Below the pieces are notes generated by a model. It was not told where the DNA came from. It ran no database searches and worked only from the letters and a program-made list of their open reading frames with translations. From Rotaria sordida (lineage: Eukaryota; Rotifera; Eurotatoria; Philodinida; Philodinidae): a DNA stretch of 64,000 bases. Shown piece after piece: positions 36,018 through 47,132 of this stretch. Made by a program: the position numbers and the translations under genes. Where the stretch lies: positions 1 through 64,000 of the forward strand of contig CAJNOL010000453.1 of assembly GCA_905250125.1 (NCBI GenBank), written 5' to 3'. Positions within the stretch are counted from its first letter, which is position 1, and each line of letters begins with the position of its first letter.

Positions 36018-39000
36018 CTATCTTTGATTAGTCGATGTGATAGTATTATTATTATTATTATTATTACTAGGGATTGTAGTCCATTGCTGTTGATGTCGAC
36101 TTAAGATGAGATTCACAGAAGGACTGTTCGTAGTAGATTGTAAATCAGTTGAAGATGAATTTGATGAATGATTTGTATTATTTGATGGAGATAATGGTGT
36201 TGATAGAATTTTACGACTACGACGAGATGATACACGAGTAGGAAGTATTTCTACTTTAGGAGAATTTATTGATTGTTGTTGACGTGGAGATGAACGACTA
36301 GATAATATCAAAAAAATAATAAGATAATAATATAAAAATGAATTATTTTACTTGGTATTCGAAGGTCGACCACGTTTTCCTTTGGTAACTGGTGCTGGTG
36401 AAGATGATGGAGGTGGAGGAGCTGGTGGATCACAAGCTGAACATTGCCATGATCCATCTGGAATGGCTTCAAGACCGACACAATATGAATGATAACCACG
36501 ATCACATCGATCACAGAACATCATATTAGCCTTAAAAAAAAATAAATATATATATTTCGTTTTGTGTCTATGATGAATTATTTAAGTGCAAAAGTTCCTA
36601 TGATTAAACTATATTCAATTAATAGGATCTAGTAAATACCCTAGAGTGATTCGATTGAATTTTTAGTTGGTTATTTTCCTGTAGAGTCCTAGTTTTCAAG
36701 TGAAATTTTGTATGTTTTTTACAATAATCATGGCCAAGCGCTTATATTTTAAAAAATTCATATCTTAGAGAGACTTAATGAAAAAATTCTTGCCTTGAGG
36801 CCGACAAAGTTTCAGGTCAAAACTCAAAAATATAATTTCACTTGAAAACTAGGGCTCTACAGAAAAAAACCATTAAAAATTCAATATCTCAGTAACAAAA
36901 GCCCAACTATTCGAATCACTCTCAGGTATTGACTTACTCACTAGAACTTATCGATTGAATATCGTTCCAGCTCAAAATCAATTTATCACGTGAGTAGCTT
37001 TTTCTGGGATATTGTTTAAGATAAAAACACTCTCTACGAGTCTGTACTGTTTTATAGACTTACAATGTTTGTTTTTTTTTAGAACCGAACTGATTCCATC
37101 TATGGTGTTCGGCAAAATTCTGCTTGATATAGTGAACTCCATAATAATAGAAGACTTCGGATGCTGTATTATGTGTCTCATTTATTTTTACTTAGGGTTA
37201 ACCAATAGTTCTAATCACGGTGTTTAAAGAACATTGTCGGAGAAGGTAATGTATTTAGAAAGGAAAAATTAAATATACCATGTTGTAGAGCTTTTTGAGG
37301 CGTATCGAATGGTATATAGTAAATCCTATTTTCATAAGACTTTGAAGAAACTAGAGTCAATTTACTGATAGACGACTACACACTCACACCGACAAGACGA
37401 ACGGAGATGCTACTTATATGAGATTGTAACCCGTCAAAAACTCTACAAAATCGTTTGTGAGAAAAAATATTTTATAAATACTTGCGACTAACATCAAGGA
37501 TCACAATATACAGTAACCTATCATGGTTGGGTGTGTAATCATCTATCAATAAATTGACTCTAGTTCCTTCAAATTCTTATGAAAATAGGATTTACTATAT
37601 ACCATTTGATGCGCCTCAAAAAGCTGTACAACATAGTACATTAGATTTTTCCTTTCTAAATAGATTACCTTATCCGACAAAGTCCTTTAAACACCGCGAT
37701 CAGAACTTTTGGTCAATTATAAATATTATTTTTAATTGAAAAGGCTTTTCTGAGAAGCAAAAGGATTTGTGAAATAGACAAGCTTTAACGCAGGAAAATT
37801 TATCCAAAGTCATTTACCAACAGTAAGTATTTTGATAAGTTCCGTCGAGTCTATCTCAATTTCTATAGAGAACAAAAACTTCTAAAGTGAGTTCGAAAGT
37901 TCTTGAATCTATTGGTTTTGTTACTCTTACATCACATTGTAAAAAACTCATAACTTCTAGAAAAATTATCGAAGCAAAAAAAAATCGATACGCTTAGATA
38001 AATCAATATATCGATTTATCTCTCTTACTTCATCATGTGTCGTGTTACATTTTGCACAACTTTTACAATCAATACATTGCCATGGATATGTTTTAATTAT
38101 AGTTAACATATCAGTATTAACATCAAGACATACTGGATGATAACGATGATGACAACTTGTACATGTAACTAATTCTTCATCATTTTCATCGTCACCTGTT
38201 TTACACATATGACATACTACATTTGAATGACTGTTCATTGAAATCGGTGTAGATGGTTTTGTTATACGAATTGATGATGGACCATTACTACTGATTCCAT
38301 TGACTATAATTGGTGATTGTGGTGTTGAAGGATTTGAAATTGGTGGTAGTCGAGTTGTTGAGGTACTTTCATCTTCTTCATCACTTGATGTTCCCTATTA
38401 TTTAAAAAAATAAATAATATTTATGTAGTTTCTCAAGGATCGATTTTTTCGCCCGGAAGAAAATGTGTTTTAATGTTGATTTTACTTTTGAATCCCGATA
38501 GAAGTTAGAAAGTTAGTCAGTAGATATTTTAGACTCATTAAAAAAAAATCTTTACCTGTTGAGAAAAACGTTCTGTATGAACAAGTGAAAGTGGTTTTGG
38601 ATAATAATAAAGTGCTGTATTAATAGGCATATATTTAAGTTCTTCGGGTTTATATTTTATATATGAATCTTGATATTGTCCAGGTAAAAGTGCTAATGGA
38701 TAAGAACCAATTTTAGTTAAATAAGATGGTAAACGAAATTGTCGATTAGATGGATAATGAATTTGCTAGCAAAACAAAAACATATTCAATAAGAAAGAAA
38801 AGATATGAAAAAAAACAAACCATAGTTTGAAGATCAAAACATGCTTTACGATCTTGAATTCGTTCACGTTGTAATTGTGTATTATATTCAACTGTTGAAC
38901 GTAGTAATTCTTTTCGAATTGTATTAGATAATTTCTAATAAATTTTTATTAAAAAAATAAACATGTAAGAGAATTTTGCTAAAATAAAAATAGAAAATTA

Positions 39001-40840
39001 AACATACAGACGAACGATTTTTATCTCCATTATCAAGTGAATTTATTGATTGAGCAATGGACATTGATGATGATGAAGATAATTGATTAGAAATAGATGC
39101 AGATAAAAGAATGGGATTTGTACTATTATTATTAATTTTTGTATTATTTGTTGCTAAGAGTGTACGACGTTTTTGTTGCCATACATGATTGAATTGCTAG
39201 AATTATATAAAATTACAAAATGTTTTATTTTGTTTTTTTCTCTCCAATAGAAATATTCGTAATGAATTTATTGTCATAGAAAGATGATAATCAATAATAA
39301 TGTACATTTAATGGAAGGCGAGAAATATCTGATTTGTTATCTATTTTATCAAATAACAACAAAATTATAGAGTGTAATGTCGTCATGTTCTTTATCCTAC
39401 GCATTATTTCTGGAAACTTCGATTAGTTTTTTTTTTGTAACCGAAAGACAGAAACCAATATTCGGTCAAAGCGACCTTCAATGTAATATTAAGCAATTAG
39501 CTCAAATTCATATATTGATTTTAATAGTCAATGGAGTTTTTCTTAAAAAAAACACACTATCTAATCATTGTAGTTCATCTATGAAATACAATTATAAAAA
39601 AATACGTTGTTTATTACACTTTTTTCCACTACTATACACAAAAGAACTCTGTATTGAGCATTAAACGCGAATGCTATCCGATTACCTACGAAGGAAAGTT
39701 TCCCAATTGATTGATTACTTTTCAGTCGAGTCTAATGAGCTATGAACATTCCGAATAAAGTTCGTGCTCTTAATTTATTACTGCAGAGATATTGTAGTTC
39801 TTAACTCAATACTATGGCTCTACTTCAGAAAAATTCATTTTCAAATTTCGATTTGAAAGTTTCAAGTCGAAATTCAAAAATGAGTTTTCTTGAAGAAAGG
39901 CATAGAACTGAACAAACTAAAGGCCTCAATTCGTTCTCACTACATAGTTTTGACTGAAAAGTTACTAATCAGTTGAGAGACTTCCCTCGTAATAGATATT
40001 CTATTACGCTCAAATAGTGTTGTACTGCAACCATAGAGATTTAGGTAATCTGTTCATTCATTAACTATAAGCCACAGGCAATTTCCGTCTTCATTCATTT
40101 CCATCCTCAGTTGATTTTATATTCATTGATCTTAATCTTTGTAATTATGCTGCAGCTTGAGGTTATTATTACAAAAAAAAAATTCTTACATGACATTTTT
40201 CTGGATAATCAGCTGACATAAGTTCAAGTACTTCATCAAGTTTAAGTGCTGTTAAACCAAGATCACATTGTGCTTCAGTAACAACATTTTGTGATTTTAA
40301 ATATTCTCTTTCATTTAAATCAACAATTCTTCGAGAAATATCTATATAATAAAACAAAAAAAAAAGAAACACATAACTAAAGTATAAATTCTATTTAAAT
40401 AAACAAACCAGGATATTTTCTTTTAAATGATTTCAATGATAAATAATCACAAATTTGTTCTTGTAATACATGTAAATCAGCATGTGGTTCATTAATAGGC
40501 CATTGATAAATATGTAATTTATCAGCTGATAAATGTCGTCTATATATATAAGATTTTATTTACAATCAAAAGAAAATTTTCAAAATACAAACCCTAAACT
40601 TTGATCAATATCTGTTGTATTTCGTTTTTTTCGACTTTTCTTTGTTGGTGTATTTGTAATTATTGGAGAATCATTTGTTTCATCATCATTATCTCGTGTT
40701 AAACTTGGTGATCGACTTCGTTTAAGTGTTTTTGTTGTTGATGATGATTCTGTATGATTATGATTAACATGATTTAATGGATGAGGTAAAAGAACCACAT
40801 CCGATGAAGCTGAAGGAGGGGAATGAACTGAACTACTCAT
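36018..40840 (-). CDS. PHF10: PHF10/BAF45a-type double-PHD protein of PBAF
   Basis: Exons: 40840-40593, 40539-40409, 40341-40190, 39196-39008, 38934-38821, 38765-38556, 38394-38029, 36530-36352 and 36297-36018, all in phase, giving 622 residues. The SAY-type region is recognisable (KSFKRKYP...[64 protein letters not shown]). Two PHD fingers follow: [20 protein letters not shown]...[14 protein letters not shown] and [20 protein letters not shown]. In animals PHF10 is a subunit of the PBAF (SWI/SNF) chromatin remodeller and its PHD pair reads histone H3. The Ser/Asn/Gln-rich tail has no counterpart I know. Introns 3 and 7 are long and contain fold-backs. An acceptor-like TTTAG sits 8 bases before the ATG. 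The ATG at 40840 was chosen because the codon before it is TTG. Confidence 0.93.
36629..36944. repeat. 316-base fold-back in PHF10 intron 7
   Basis: The ends are CTAG...GAGTGATTCG (36629-36651) and the reverse complement near 36911-36944. An inner pair, CTGTAGAGTCCTAGTTTTCA and its partner, follows around 36692-36710 and 36840-36860. Arms run about 80-100 bases with gaps. Confidence 0.6.
37201..37712. repeat. 512-base fold-back in PHF10 intron 7
   Basis: 37201-37384 and 37530-37712 are reverse complements at roughly 85-90 percent identity by eye, with a loop of about 145 bases. A perfect shared segment is GGTATATAGTAAATCCTATT. A frame at 37554-37739 is open only as part of the repeat. Confidence 0.8.
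39809..39908. repeat. Near-loopless hairpin in PHF10 intron 3
   Basis: About 45 bases on each side are reverse complements meeting at 39862 (TTTCGATTTGAAA against TTTCAAGTCGAAA). The arm sequence resembles the central fold-back of the element at 19362. Confidence 0.6.
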
Positions 40841-40850
40841 CAATCAATCT

Positions 40851-43039
40851 AAAGAAAACAAAAAATTGAATACTTTAAAATTTCTTTTTTTTTTTTTTTA
40901 TACATGTCCTTCAATAAAAACGGCACAGACCATAATCGTATCGCCATTTATGTCTTATATTTGCCTCGATAGAAATAAAAATAGAAATCAAAAGATATTA
41001 TAAAGTTTTTTTTCATGATTATTATTTTAATTTTAATTTTAAAATATTTCTATAATTTAATTTATTTAATATAAAAAAAAATCAATGAATAGAGGGCGCT
41101 AGAAATAGTTTAAAGTTTAAATTAATTAATGATATGTTGTTCTTCTAACACTTGTTTATATTGAAATTGGAGAAGAAATATTGTTAAATAACTATTTTTG
41201 TTGACATACTTATAGCGGTTCTGCCCAGATTTTTTTAGTCAGGAGAACTGAGCTCTTCTCAACCATGGTCTGTTAAGATACTTTTGCAGAAAATACTCTA
41301 CCGTCATCCACACACACGCACACAGTGTTTTTTCTGCACAATACAATTTCCATAAGAATGAATATTGTGTCGAATGGAGGTTTTAATGGGCTAAACTGGA
41401 CCGAAGAAAATCAGCACAGTCCATGTTGTTTTTCTAAAAGAATGGCTTAACCATGAGTCACTTTTCTAATTGTATTGGATAGATTTTTAACACATGAATG
41501 AACAAGCACATTAATTGATGCATAAGCGAATGTTCGATAACATATTTGACAACTTGTAAAACCTTCAATTCTCTCGAATATTTTCTGATTTTTTAGTTAG
41601 AAAATCAAAAATTTTTCAACATAAAGATATATTTTTTCATTTTTAGTAACGGTATATGTCAATGACTACTGTTTCAAAAGAAATGTGATCCGCTTGAATA
41701 TGTATGTTTTGTATATGATGATAAAGCCAGTATCAGTAGTGGAAGATAAAGTATTAACAAAAACTGATGATGTTTTTTGTAATTATTGATGAACGATGAG
41801 AGCTAGATAAGGACATTTTATTAAATATAAAGAAAGATTCTTTTTTAAATGACAACCCATGTGATAAAAACTGATGGTTTTGATCAATACCGCGATTTAT
41901 CGCTAAAATGAAAACGTTATGGCCAATGTTTATTATTCGCGGAACAAATTTCTATGTTTGAATAAAGATCTCAAGCATGCAATGCAATGATGGTATTTTG
42001 TTTTTGTTACTTTTGAATTAAGAAAGAAAGATTTGTATGTTCAATATCTCCACTAATTTTTGGTTCAACAAATATCAGCGATTCTTTTCATTATTTGTCA
42101 ATTGTATACAAACATATATGACTCTCTTTCACATGCATACAAGCAAAAAATAATTATCAATTAACACATGTTTCCCATTGATATACGTTTATAATAAACA
42201 TAGTTCTAAGGACACATATTTGCATAGAGTAAGAGTTTTTCTCGTTGTCATTGTGATGCACGTTAAAATTGTGCGAATCTTAAATGTGAACAAGCATAAT
42301 TTGAATATTATTTGTTTATGAATCATAAGAATTAATGAAAGAAGAGCAATCAAAATACCATAAGAAAATAAAATTTCTTTTTATTTTCCAGACATTTCGA
42401 ATGAATATAATATAAATCAAAAGTTACCTTAACAAGATTGTGAATGATAATGTATTCATTTTTCTAGTCTCACTTGCACACCCTCAAGATAACACTGGTC
42501 TCACTGAGGAAAAAAACATGAATTTAGCGATACTCTAGTCTAATATGAATTCGAATGTAAATGAATTTACTTTTCTTGTTGTTTCGTTCACATTGTAATG
42601 ATATTCATCACAAGCACAATGAAAAAAAAATCGAATTGATGATGCCTTTGTTTTTTTTTTGTTCTTGTCAGAAAGAGAAAAACAATCGTTTTGAAAGTAT
42701 CAAAGAAAAGTAAAGAATGTATGAGACAAGGTATTCAACATAATGGTAATTAAGTCAATGTATAGATGAAAGGCAAACGAAAGTTAAACAGAATAACAAT
42801 ACAATAAATGACGCTGTTGGATTTTTTTTCTCTTTCGTTTCTGTTTAACAATCTCATTGGCAATTGAAACCAGGTGGAATTTGTCGTAGAGTGTCAATGA
42901 AAAACAAATATCCGCATGTGATGTCGTAGAAAAAAGCAGAAGGCAACGACTGTATACATAGAAGACGTGATTTCCATCTAGACAAAAAACAGCTATTCAC
43001 CATTCTGCATTAACGACCAAGCAACATTTTATACTCAAT
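40851..43039. other. Intergenic region between PHF10 and ART-TPR gene
   Basis: These 2.2 kb separate two divergently transcribed genes, so promoters of both should lie here. I see an isolated AGAGGGCGCTAG motif at 41090-41101 and a short C/A-rich tract near 41310. No coding frame was recognised. Confidence 0.4.
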
Positions 43040-45241
43040 ATGAGTGAGCAAAAAACCAACCAAAATATTTTGACATCCAGTAGCGGCATCGTTGCACGTA
43101 CAACTACATCATCAAATATCGTCCAACCAAGACGATGCATAGCTCAAAATTATTCGCTCATTTGGATCGATGGTACTATCGACAAATCAGAAGAAGATTG
43201 GCAAAAGAACCTCTCACAAGTACAAGGTATCATCAGTGATGTCAATATTTTTACACAACCAGATGAATGTATCCAATTTCTTAATACCATCAATCTGGAA
43301 AAGGTTTTTCTCATTGCTTCAGGATTTTTAGGTCATGATCTCGTGCCAGAAATCCATGATATGCCACAGATAGATGCTATTTACATCTTCTGTGGCAGCG
43401 AAGCACGACACAAAGCATGGACCAAAGAGTGGCCAAGGATTCAAAGTGTTTTCACCTCAATCGAGGATATGTGCAAGTCATTAAAAAAAGTCGCCCGCGA
43501 AAATGAACACAATGCAATATCGATGAGCTTTATTGCGAAAGAGACTCCGACAACAGCATCTTCCCAACAAAGTATTGACCAATTGGAACTAGCCTATATG
43601 TATTCGATGCAATTCAAAGAAATTATATTGGAAATCGATGAAGACGACGCTAAGTCTTTGAATGATCTGGTTATCTACTGCTGTAGCAAAGGTATCTCTA
43701 AATCCAAATTGAAGTATTTTCAGCAGGAATATCGCCAGAAATCGCCAATCTGGTGGTACACTGATGAAATTTTTCTCCACAGCATGTTGAATCAGGCTCT
43801 ATGTTCACTTGATATGGAGGGCATGACTAAAATGGGCTTTTTCATTCGTAATCTTCATCAACAACTGGAACAGCTACACCGAGAACAATCGGGTGCGTAT
43901 AAGAAACAATTCGTCGTTTATCGTGGTCAACGATTGTCCCAGCAGGACTTTGAGCATTTACTGGAAACGAAAGATGGATTCCTCTCGTTCAATAATTTCT
44001 TGTTGACTACTACAAAACAACAGGTAGCTATGGAATTTGTTCAACATGCACTACAAAAATATGAAGATTACATAGGCGTTCTCTTCGTTATGACGATAGA
44101 TCCAAGTACAGTTTTGGCTTCGAGTACTCCGTTCGCACTTATCGATGAATACAGTGCTATTAAAGACGAAAAAGAAATCCTCTTCTCAATGCACACTGTC
44201 TTTTGTGTCGGCGAAATTAAACAGATGGTCAACAATAGTCGTCTGTGGAAAGTTCAATTGACTCTTACTGGCGACAATGATCCACAACTGGCTGTTCTCA
44301 TCCATATCATACGAGAGGAGACTCAAGGATCTACTGGATGGCATCGATTGGGTCATCTAATGCTCAAAGTGGGTCACTTCAATCAAGCTGAAGAACTCTA
44401 CAATGAACTGCTCAAAAACGCTTCCAATGACAGTGATAGAGCAGATATCTATCATATGCTTGGATATTTGAAAAACGCCCACGGACAATACAAAGGAGCA
44501 GCTTCATTTTATGAAAAGTCTCTGGAAATCAAGCGAAAAATTTTTCCAAAAGATCATCCTTCATTGACTTCTACCTACAACAACATCGGTCTTGTGTATA
44601 ACAACATGGGTGACTACTTGAAAGCACTTGAATTTTACGACAAAGCACATAATATAAAAGAAAAAACGCTGCCTTCAAATCATCCGGATTTGGCTACTTC
44701 GTACAACAACATTGGCGGAGCATATAACGACATGGGTGACTATTTGAAAGCACTTGAATTTTACGACAAAGCACATAAAATCAGAGAAAATACGCTGCCT
44801 TCGAATCATCCCTTATTGGCTACTTCCTACAATAACATTGGTGGAGCGTATAATGATATGGGTGACTATTTGAAAGCACTTCAATTTTACGACCAAGCAC
44901 TTAAAATCAGAGAAAAAACGCTGCCTCCAAATCATCTCTTATTGGCTACTTCGTACAATAATGTCGGTGGAGCATATAACGACATGGGTGACTATTCAAA
45001 AGCACTTGAATTTCATGACAAAGCACTTGAAATTAGAGAAAAAACGCTGCCTCCGAATCATCCCTCATTGGCTACTTCGTACAACAACATCGGCAATGCG
45101 TATTTTGGCATGAGTGACTACTCGAAAGCACTTTCATTTCTCGAAAGGTCACTTGTTATCTTACAAAAATCACTTCCGCCAACACATCCTCTAATTAAAA
45201 CCGCGACAGATAACATTAACTCTGCGAAGAAGAAGATGTAA
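43040..45241 (+). CDS. Arginine ADP-ribosyltransferase fused to TPR repeats, intronless
   Basis: A single 733-residue frame. Residues 35-160 form an unrecognised alpha/beta-looking domain. Residues about 285-410 are an ART domain with the R-S-ExE signature: Arg295 (VVYRGQ), Ser316 (GFLSFNNFLLTT) and Glu377/Glu379 (DEKEILF). This is the arrangement of mono-ADP-ribosyltransferases that transfer ADP-ribose from NAD to arginine. Residues 430-725 are kinesin-light-chain-like TPRs of 42 residues (SYNNIGGAYNDMGDY...). Such fusions are abundant in bdelloids; the target is unknown. There is no signal peptide or membrane segment. An AATAAA lies at 45267-45272, 26 bases after the stop. It lacks introns and looks less AT-rich than its neighbours, which may reflect retroposition or foreign ancestry (inference). 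Confidence 0.9.
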   Translation: MSEQKTNQNILTSSSGIVARTTTSSNIVQPRRCIAQNYSLIWIDGTIDKSEEDWQKNLSQVQGIISDVNIFTQPDECIQFLNTINLEKVFLIASGFLGHDLVPEIHDMPQIDAIYIFCGSEARHKAWTKEWPRIQSVFTSIEDMCKSLKKVARENEHNAISMSFIAKETPTTASSQQSIDQLELAYMYSMQFKEIILEIDEDDAKSLNDLVIYCCSKGISKSKLKYFQQEYRQKSPIWWYTDEIFLHSMLNQALCSLDMEGMTKMGFFIRNLHQQLEQLHREQSGAYKKQFVVYRGQRLSQQDFEHLLETKDGFLSFNNFLLTTTKQQVAMEFVQHALQKYEDYIGVLFVMTIDPSTVLASSTPFALIDEYSAIKDEKEILFSMHTVFCVGEIKQMVNNSRLWKVQLTLTGDNDPQLAVLIHIIREETQGSTGWHRLGHLMLKVGHFNQAEELYNELLKNASNDSDRADIYHMLGYLKNAHGQYKGAASFYEKSLEIKRKIFPKDHPSLTSTYNNIGLVYNNMGDYLKALEFYDKAHNIKEKTLPSNHPDLATSYNNIGGAYNDMGDYLKALEFYDKAHKIRENTLPSNHPLLATSYNNIGGAYNDMGDYLKALQFYDQALKIREKTLPPNHLLLATSYNNVGGAYNDMGDYSKALEFHDKALEIREKTLPPNHPSLATSYNNIGNAYFGMSDYSKALSFLERSLVILQKSLPPTHPLIKTATDNINSAKKKM
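44573..45202 (+). repeat. 126-base tandem repeats coding for five TPRs
   Basis: Five consecutive 42-codon units. Units 2 and 3 are nearly identical in DNA as well as protein (GGTGACTATTTGAAAGCACT recurs), so they arose by recent duplication or are being homogenised. Confidence 0.9.
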
Positions 45242-46469
45242 ATTTGTTTTTTTTTCTTGCTTACCCAATAAATTCGTTCTCATTGCTATTCGCTTCTCTT
45301 TCCGGCTTTTCTAGGCTCATTATCGCATACGCACGTGATCAGGGAGACTTCCTGTGAGCCTAAAATGGGTACACGTACAGTGGACCACGGCGGACTGGTA
45401 TGGTAATGAACGGAGATATGATGTAGAATACCGACGAGAGGGATCTACGAACATAGTAGGCCTTCCCTAGTACTACACTACTTTCGCCATAGCAGGCACA
45501 AGGAATTCACTTGGGTCATATTACGAAGTCATCTAACAGCTATGATATAATATGGTACCTTACACAACTACTACTGTACAATAACATTGCTATTCTCAAA
45601 GAAAAAGAACTTTTCTTTACTTTCATGTATTACGTTTAATACATGCATGTAATGTATTTAAGGAAAAAACTATTCCATTCAGAATAGTTGGCATGTCTAC
45701 CTTATCGATAAAAATTATCCCTAGAAGTTCTATTGGCCAGTAGGACTTCTAAATTTTATATTCCTTTCCTCAATTTAAAAAAAAAAGAAATTAACTTAGC
45801 TTCCACTCTTCTATTACTATATTTCTTCTGAATAGAGAAAAAAATTGCAAGCAACATATCTTACCCACACCCACCCCTTGTTGTTAGAGGTGATACTTTA
45901 TCTTTATTTTACTTCGAAAAAGTAAAATAAGGATAAAGTGCAACCCCTATTGATTCACTTTCATTTAAATTGACTTGAAGTCATCGAAATTAATATCTTT
46001 TATCTTTATAAAAATACCAAGACGACGAGTAGTTAGAAGTAGTAAATTTCCATTCTCTTTAATGATTATAATCTGTTTTCTAAAGATCAGCTAAAGTATA
46101 TTGATTGTTTTGTTATAAACAATGATTTTGCACTCTGCATGGTCTGTTTAATCAGATTTAAGGTGAGACGCATCGGACAGATAATCATTAATCAATAAGC
46201 TCGAAAAATGAAGAAGATGACAAAAAGAAAGAATATAGTAGCGGGTGGCTTCGATCTATCATGACGCGTTCGCCATGTGGCACACTTAACTTAGATGTCA
46301 AAAGAAACTAAACAAAAGGAAACAATGAGATTCATGATTAATCTCATCATTTCTGACTTAGTTTCCCTTTTCTCATAATTAAAATCGTTGAACATCTAGT
46401 AAAAATCAATTATAATTTGAGAATTGTATTCCTTTATGATTGAATACAAAAAATGAAGAGTATATTATT
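45242..46469. other. Intergenic region with two strong hairpins
   Basis: A hairpin at 45722-45751 (11-base stem, TAGAAGTTCTA with TAGGACTTCTA). A second at 45895-45939 (20-base stem, loop CGAAA). A C/A-rich telomere-like tract lies at 45862-45877. No gene was seen. Confidence 0.6.
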
Positions 46470-46679
46470 TCAGAAGCAAAACGCACCACCCCAGTTGACA
46501 CGACAGTGAAATTGAGGACAACATGGTATCTTGACAGTACAATCAGCACCTTTTGGAAGACAATCACCAGATGTAGGAGACTTCAATGACATAGCTTCCG
46601 TAGTGTTTATCATTAGGAATATTCCGACCAAGAATATAATTAAACATAGAAGAGTTTGACGTATCATTGTTGATATCAT
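46470..46679 (-). CDS. Small secreted knottin-like cysteine-rich peptide
   Basis: 69 residues from the ATG at 46679; earlier codons in the frame lack an ATG. Residues 1-29 are a clear signal peptide (IRQTLLCLIIFLVGIFLM, then TTEA as the cleavage region). The mature part of about 40 residues has six cysteines at 40, 47, 53, 54, 59 and 68, giving C-x6-C-x5-CC-x4-C-x8-C. This is the inhibitor cystine knot spacing found in spider and cone-snail toxins and also in antimicrobial and antifungal peptides. Which role applies here cannot be read from sequence. It has one exon and no similar neighbour. Confidence 0.65.
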   Translation of the reverse strand: MISTMIRQTLLCLIIFLVGIFLMINTTEAMSLKSPTSGDCLPKGADCTVKIPCCPQFHCRVNWGGAFCF

Positions 46680-47069
46680 AAATACCAAGAGAAACTAAAG
46701 TGTAAAAACAGCCAGTAAGTCAATAAATTTTATAATTTGCTGTTTCACGACATCTGGATACATTCCCGCATTGACTTATATCCATATTGTATTAATAAAG
46801 GCAAATTGTATGTCTACTCAGAATGACACAAGAGATTTTTCAAAGATTTTTAATTTAGTTAATTGTTGATCTTTTTGACCTACATATTTTCAAGCCTATA
46901 ATAATACAATCATTTTTTTGATGTGCAAAAAACGTACCTCAATCGATATTCGATGTATAATGAACGATTTTTTTTTCATCAAACAAATCGTGATGTTTTC
47001 GGAACTAATGAATCGACTGGTTTTTCGAAGATGAAAAGAAAAAGAGAAAAATTCTTTTAAGACAAATAT

Positions 47070-47132
47070 TATAGAAGGGTGCAGGATGTGTTGGTGTCTT
47101 CCTCTATTCACTCACACCCACATCCACATCCG
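47070..47132. repeat. Telomere-like fold-back tract
   Basis: AAGGGTGCAGGATGTGTTGG, then TGTCTTCCTCTATTCAC, then CACCCACATCCACATCC. Inverted halves surround a pyrimidine-rich spacer like those at 12733, 51751 and 63441. Confidence 0.55.

Noticed and set aside
37554-37739. Plus-strand frame inside PHF10 intron 7
   Set aside because: It is one arm of a fold-back and has no recognisable protein content.
41090-41101. CTCF-like AGAGGGCGCTAG motif upstream of PHF10
   Set aside because: A single short match with no second site or evidence of conservation; too weak to annotate.
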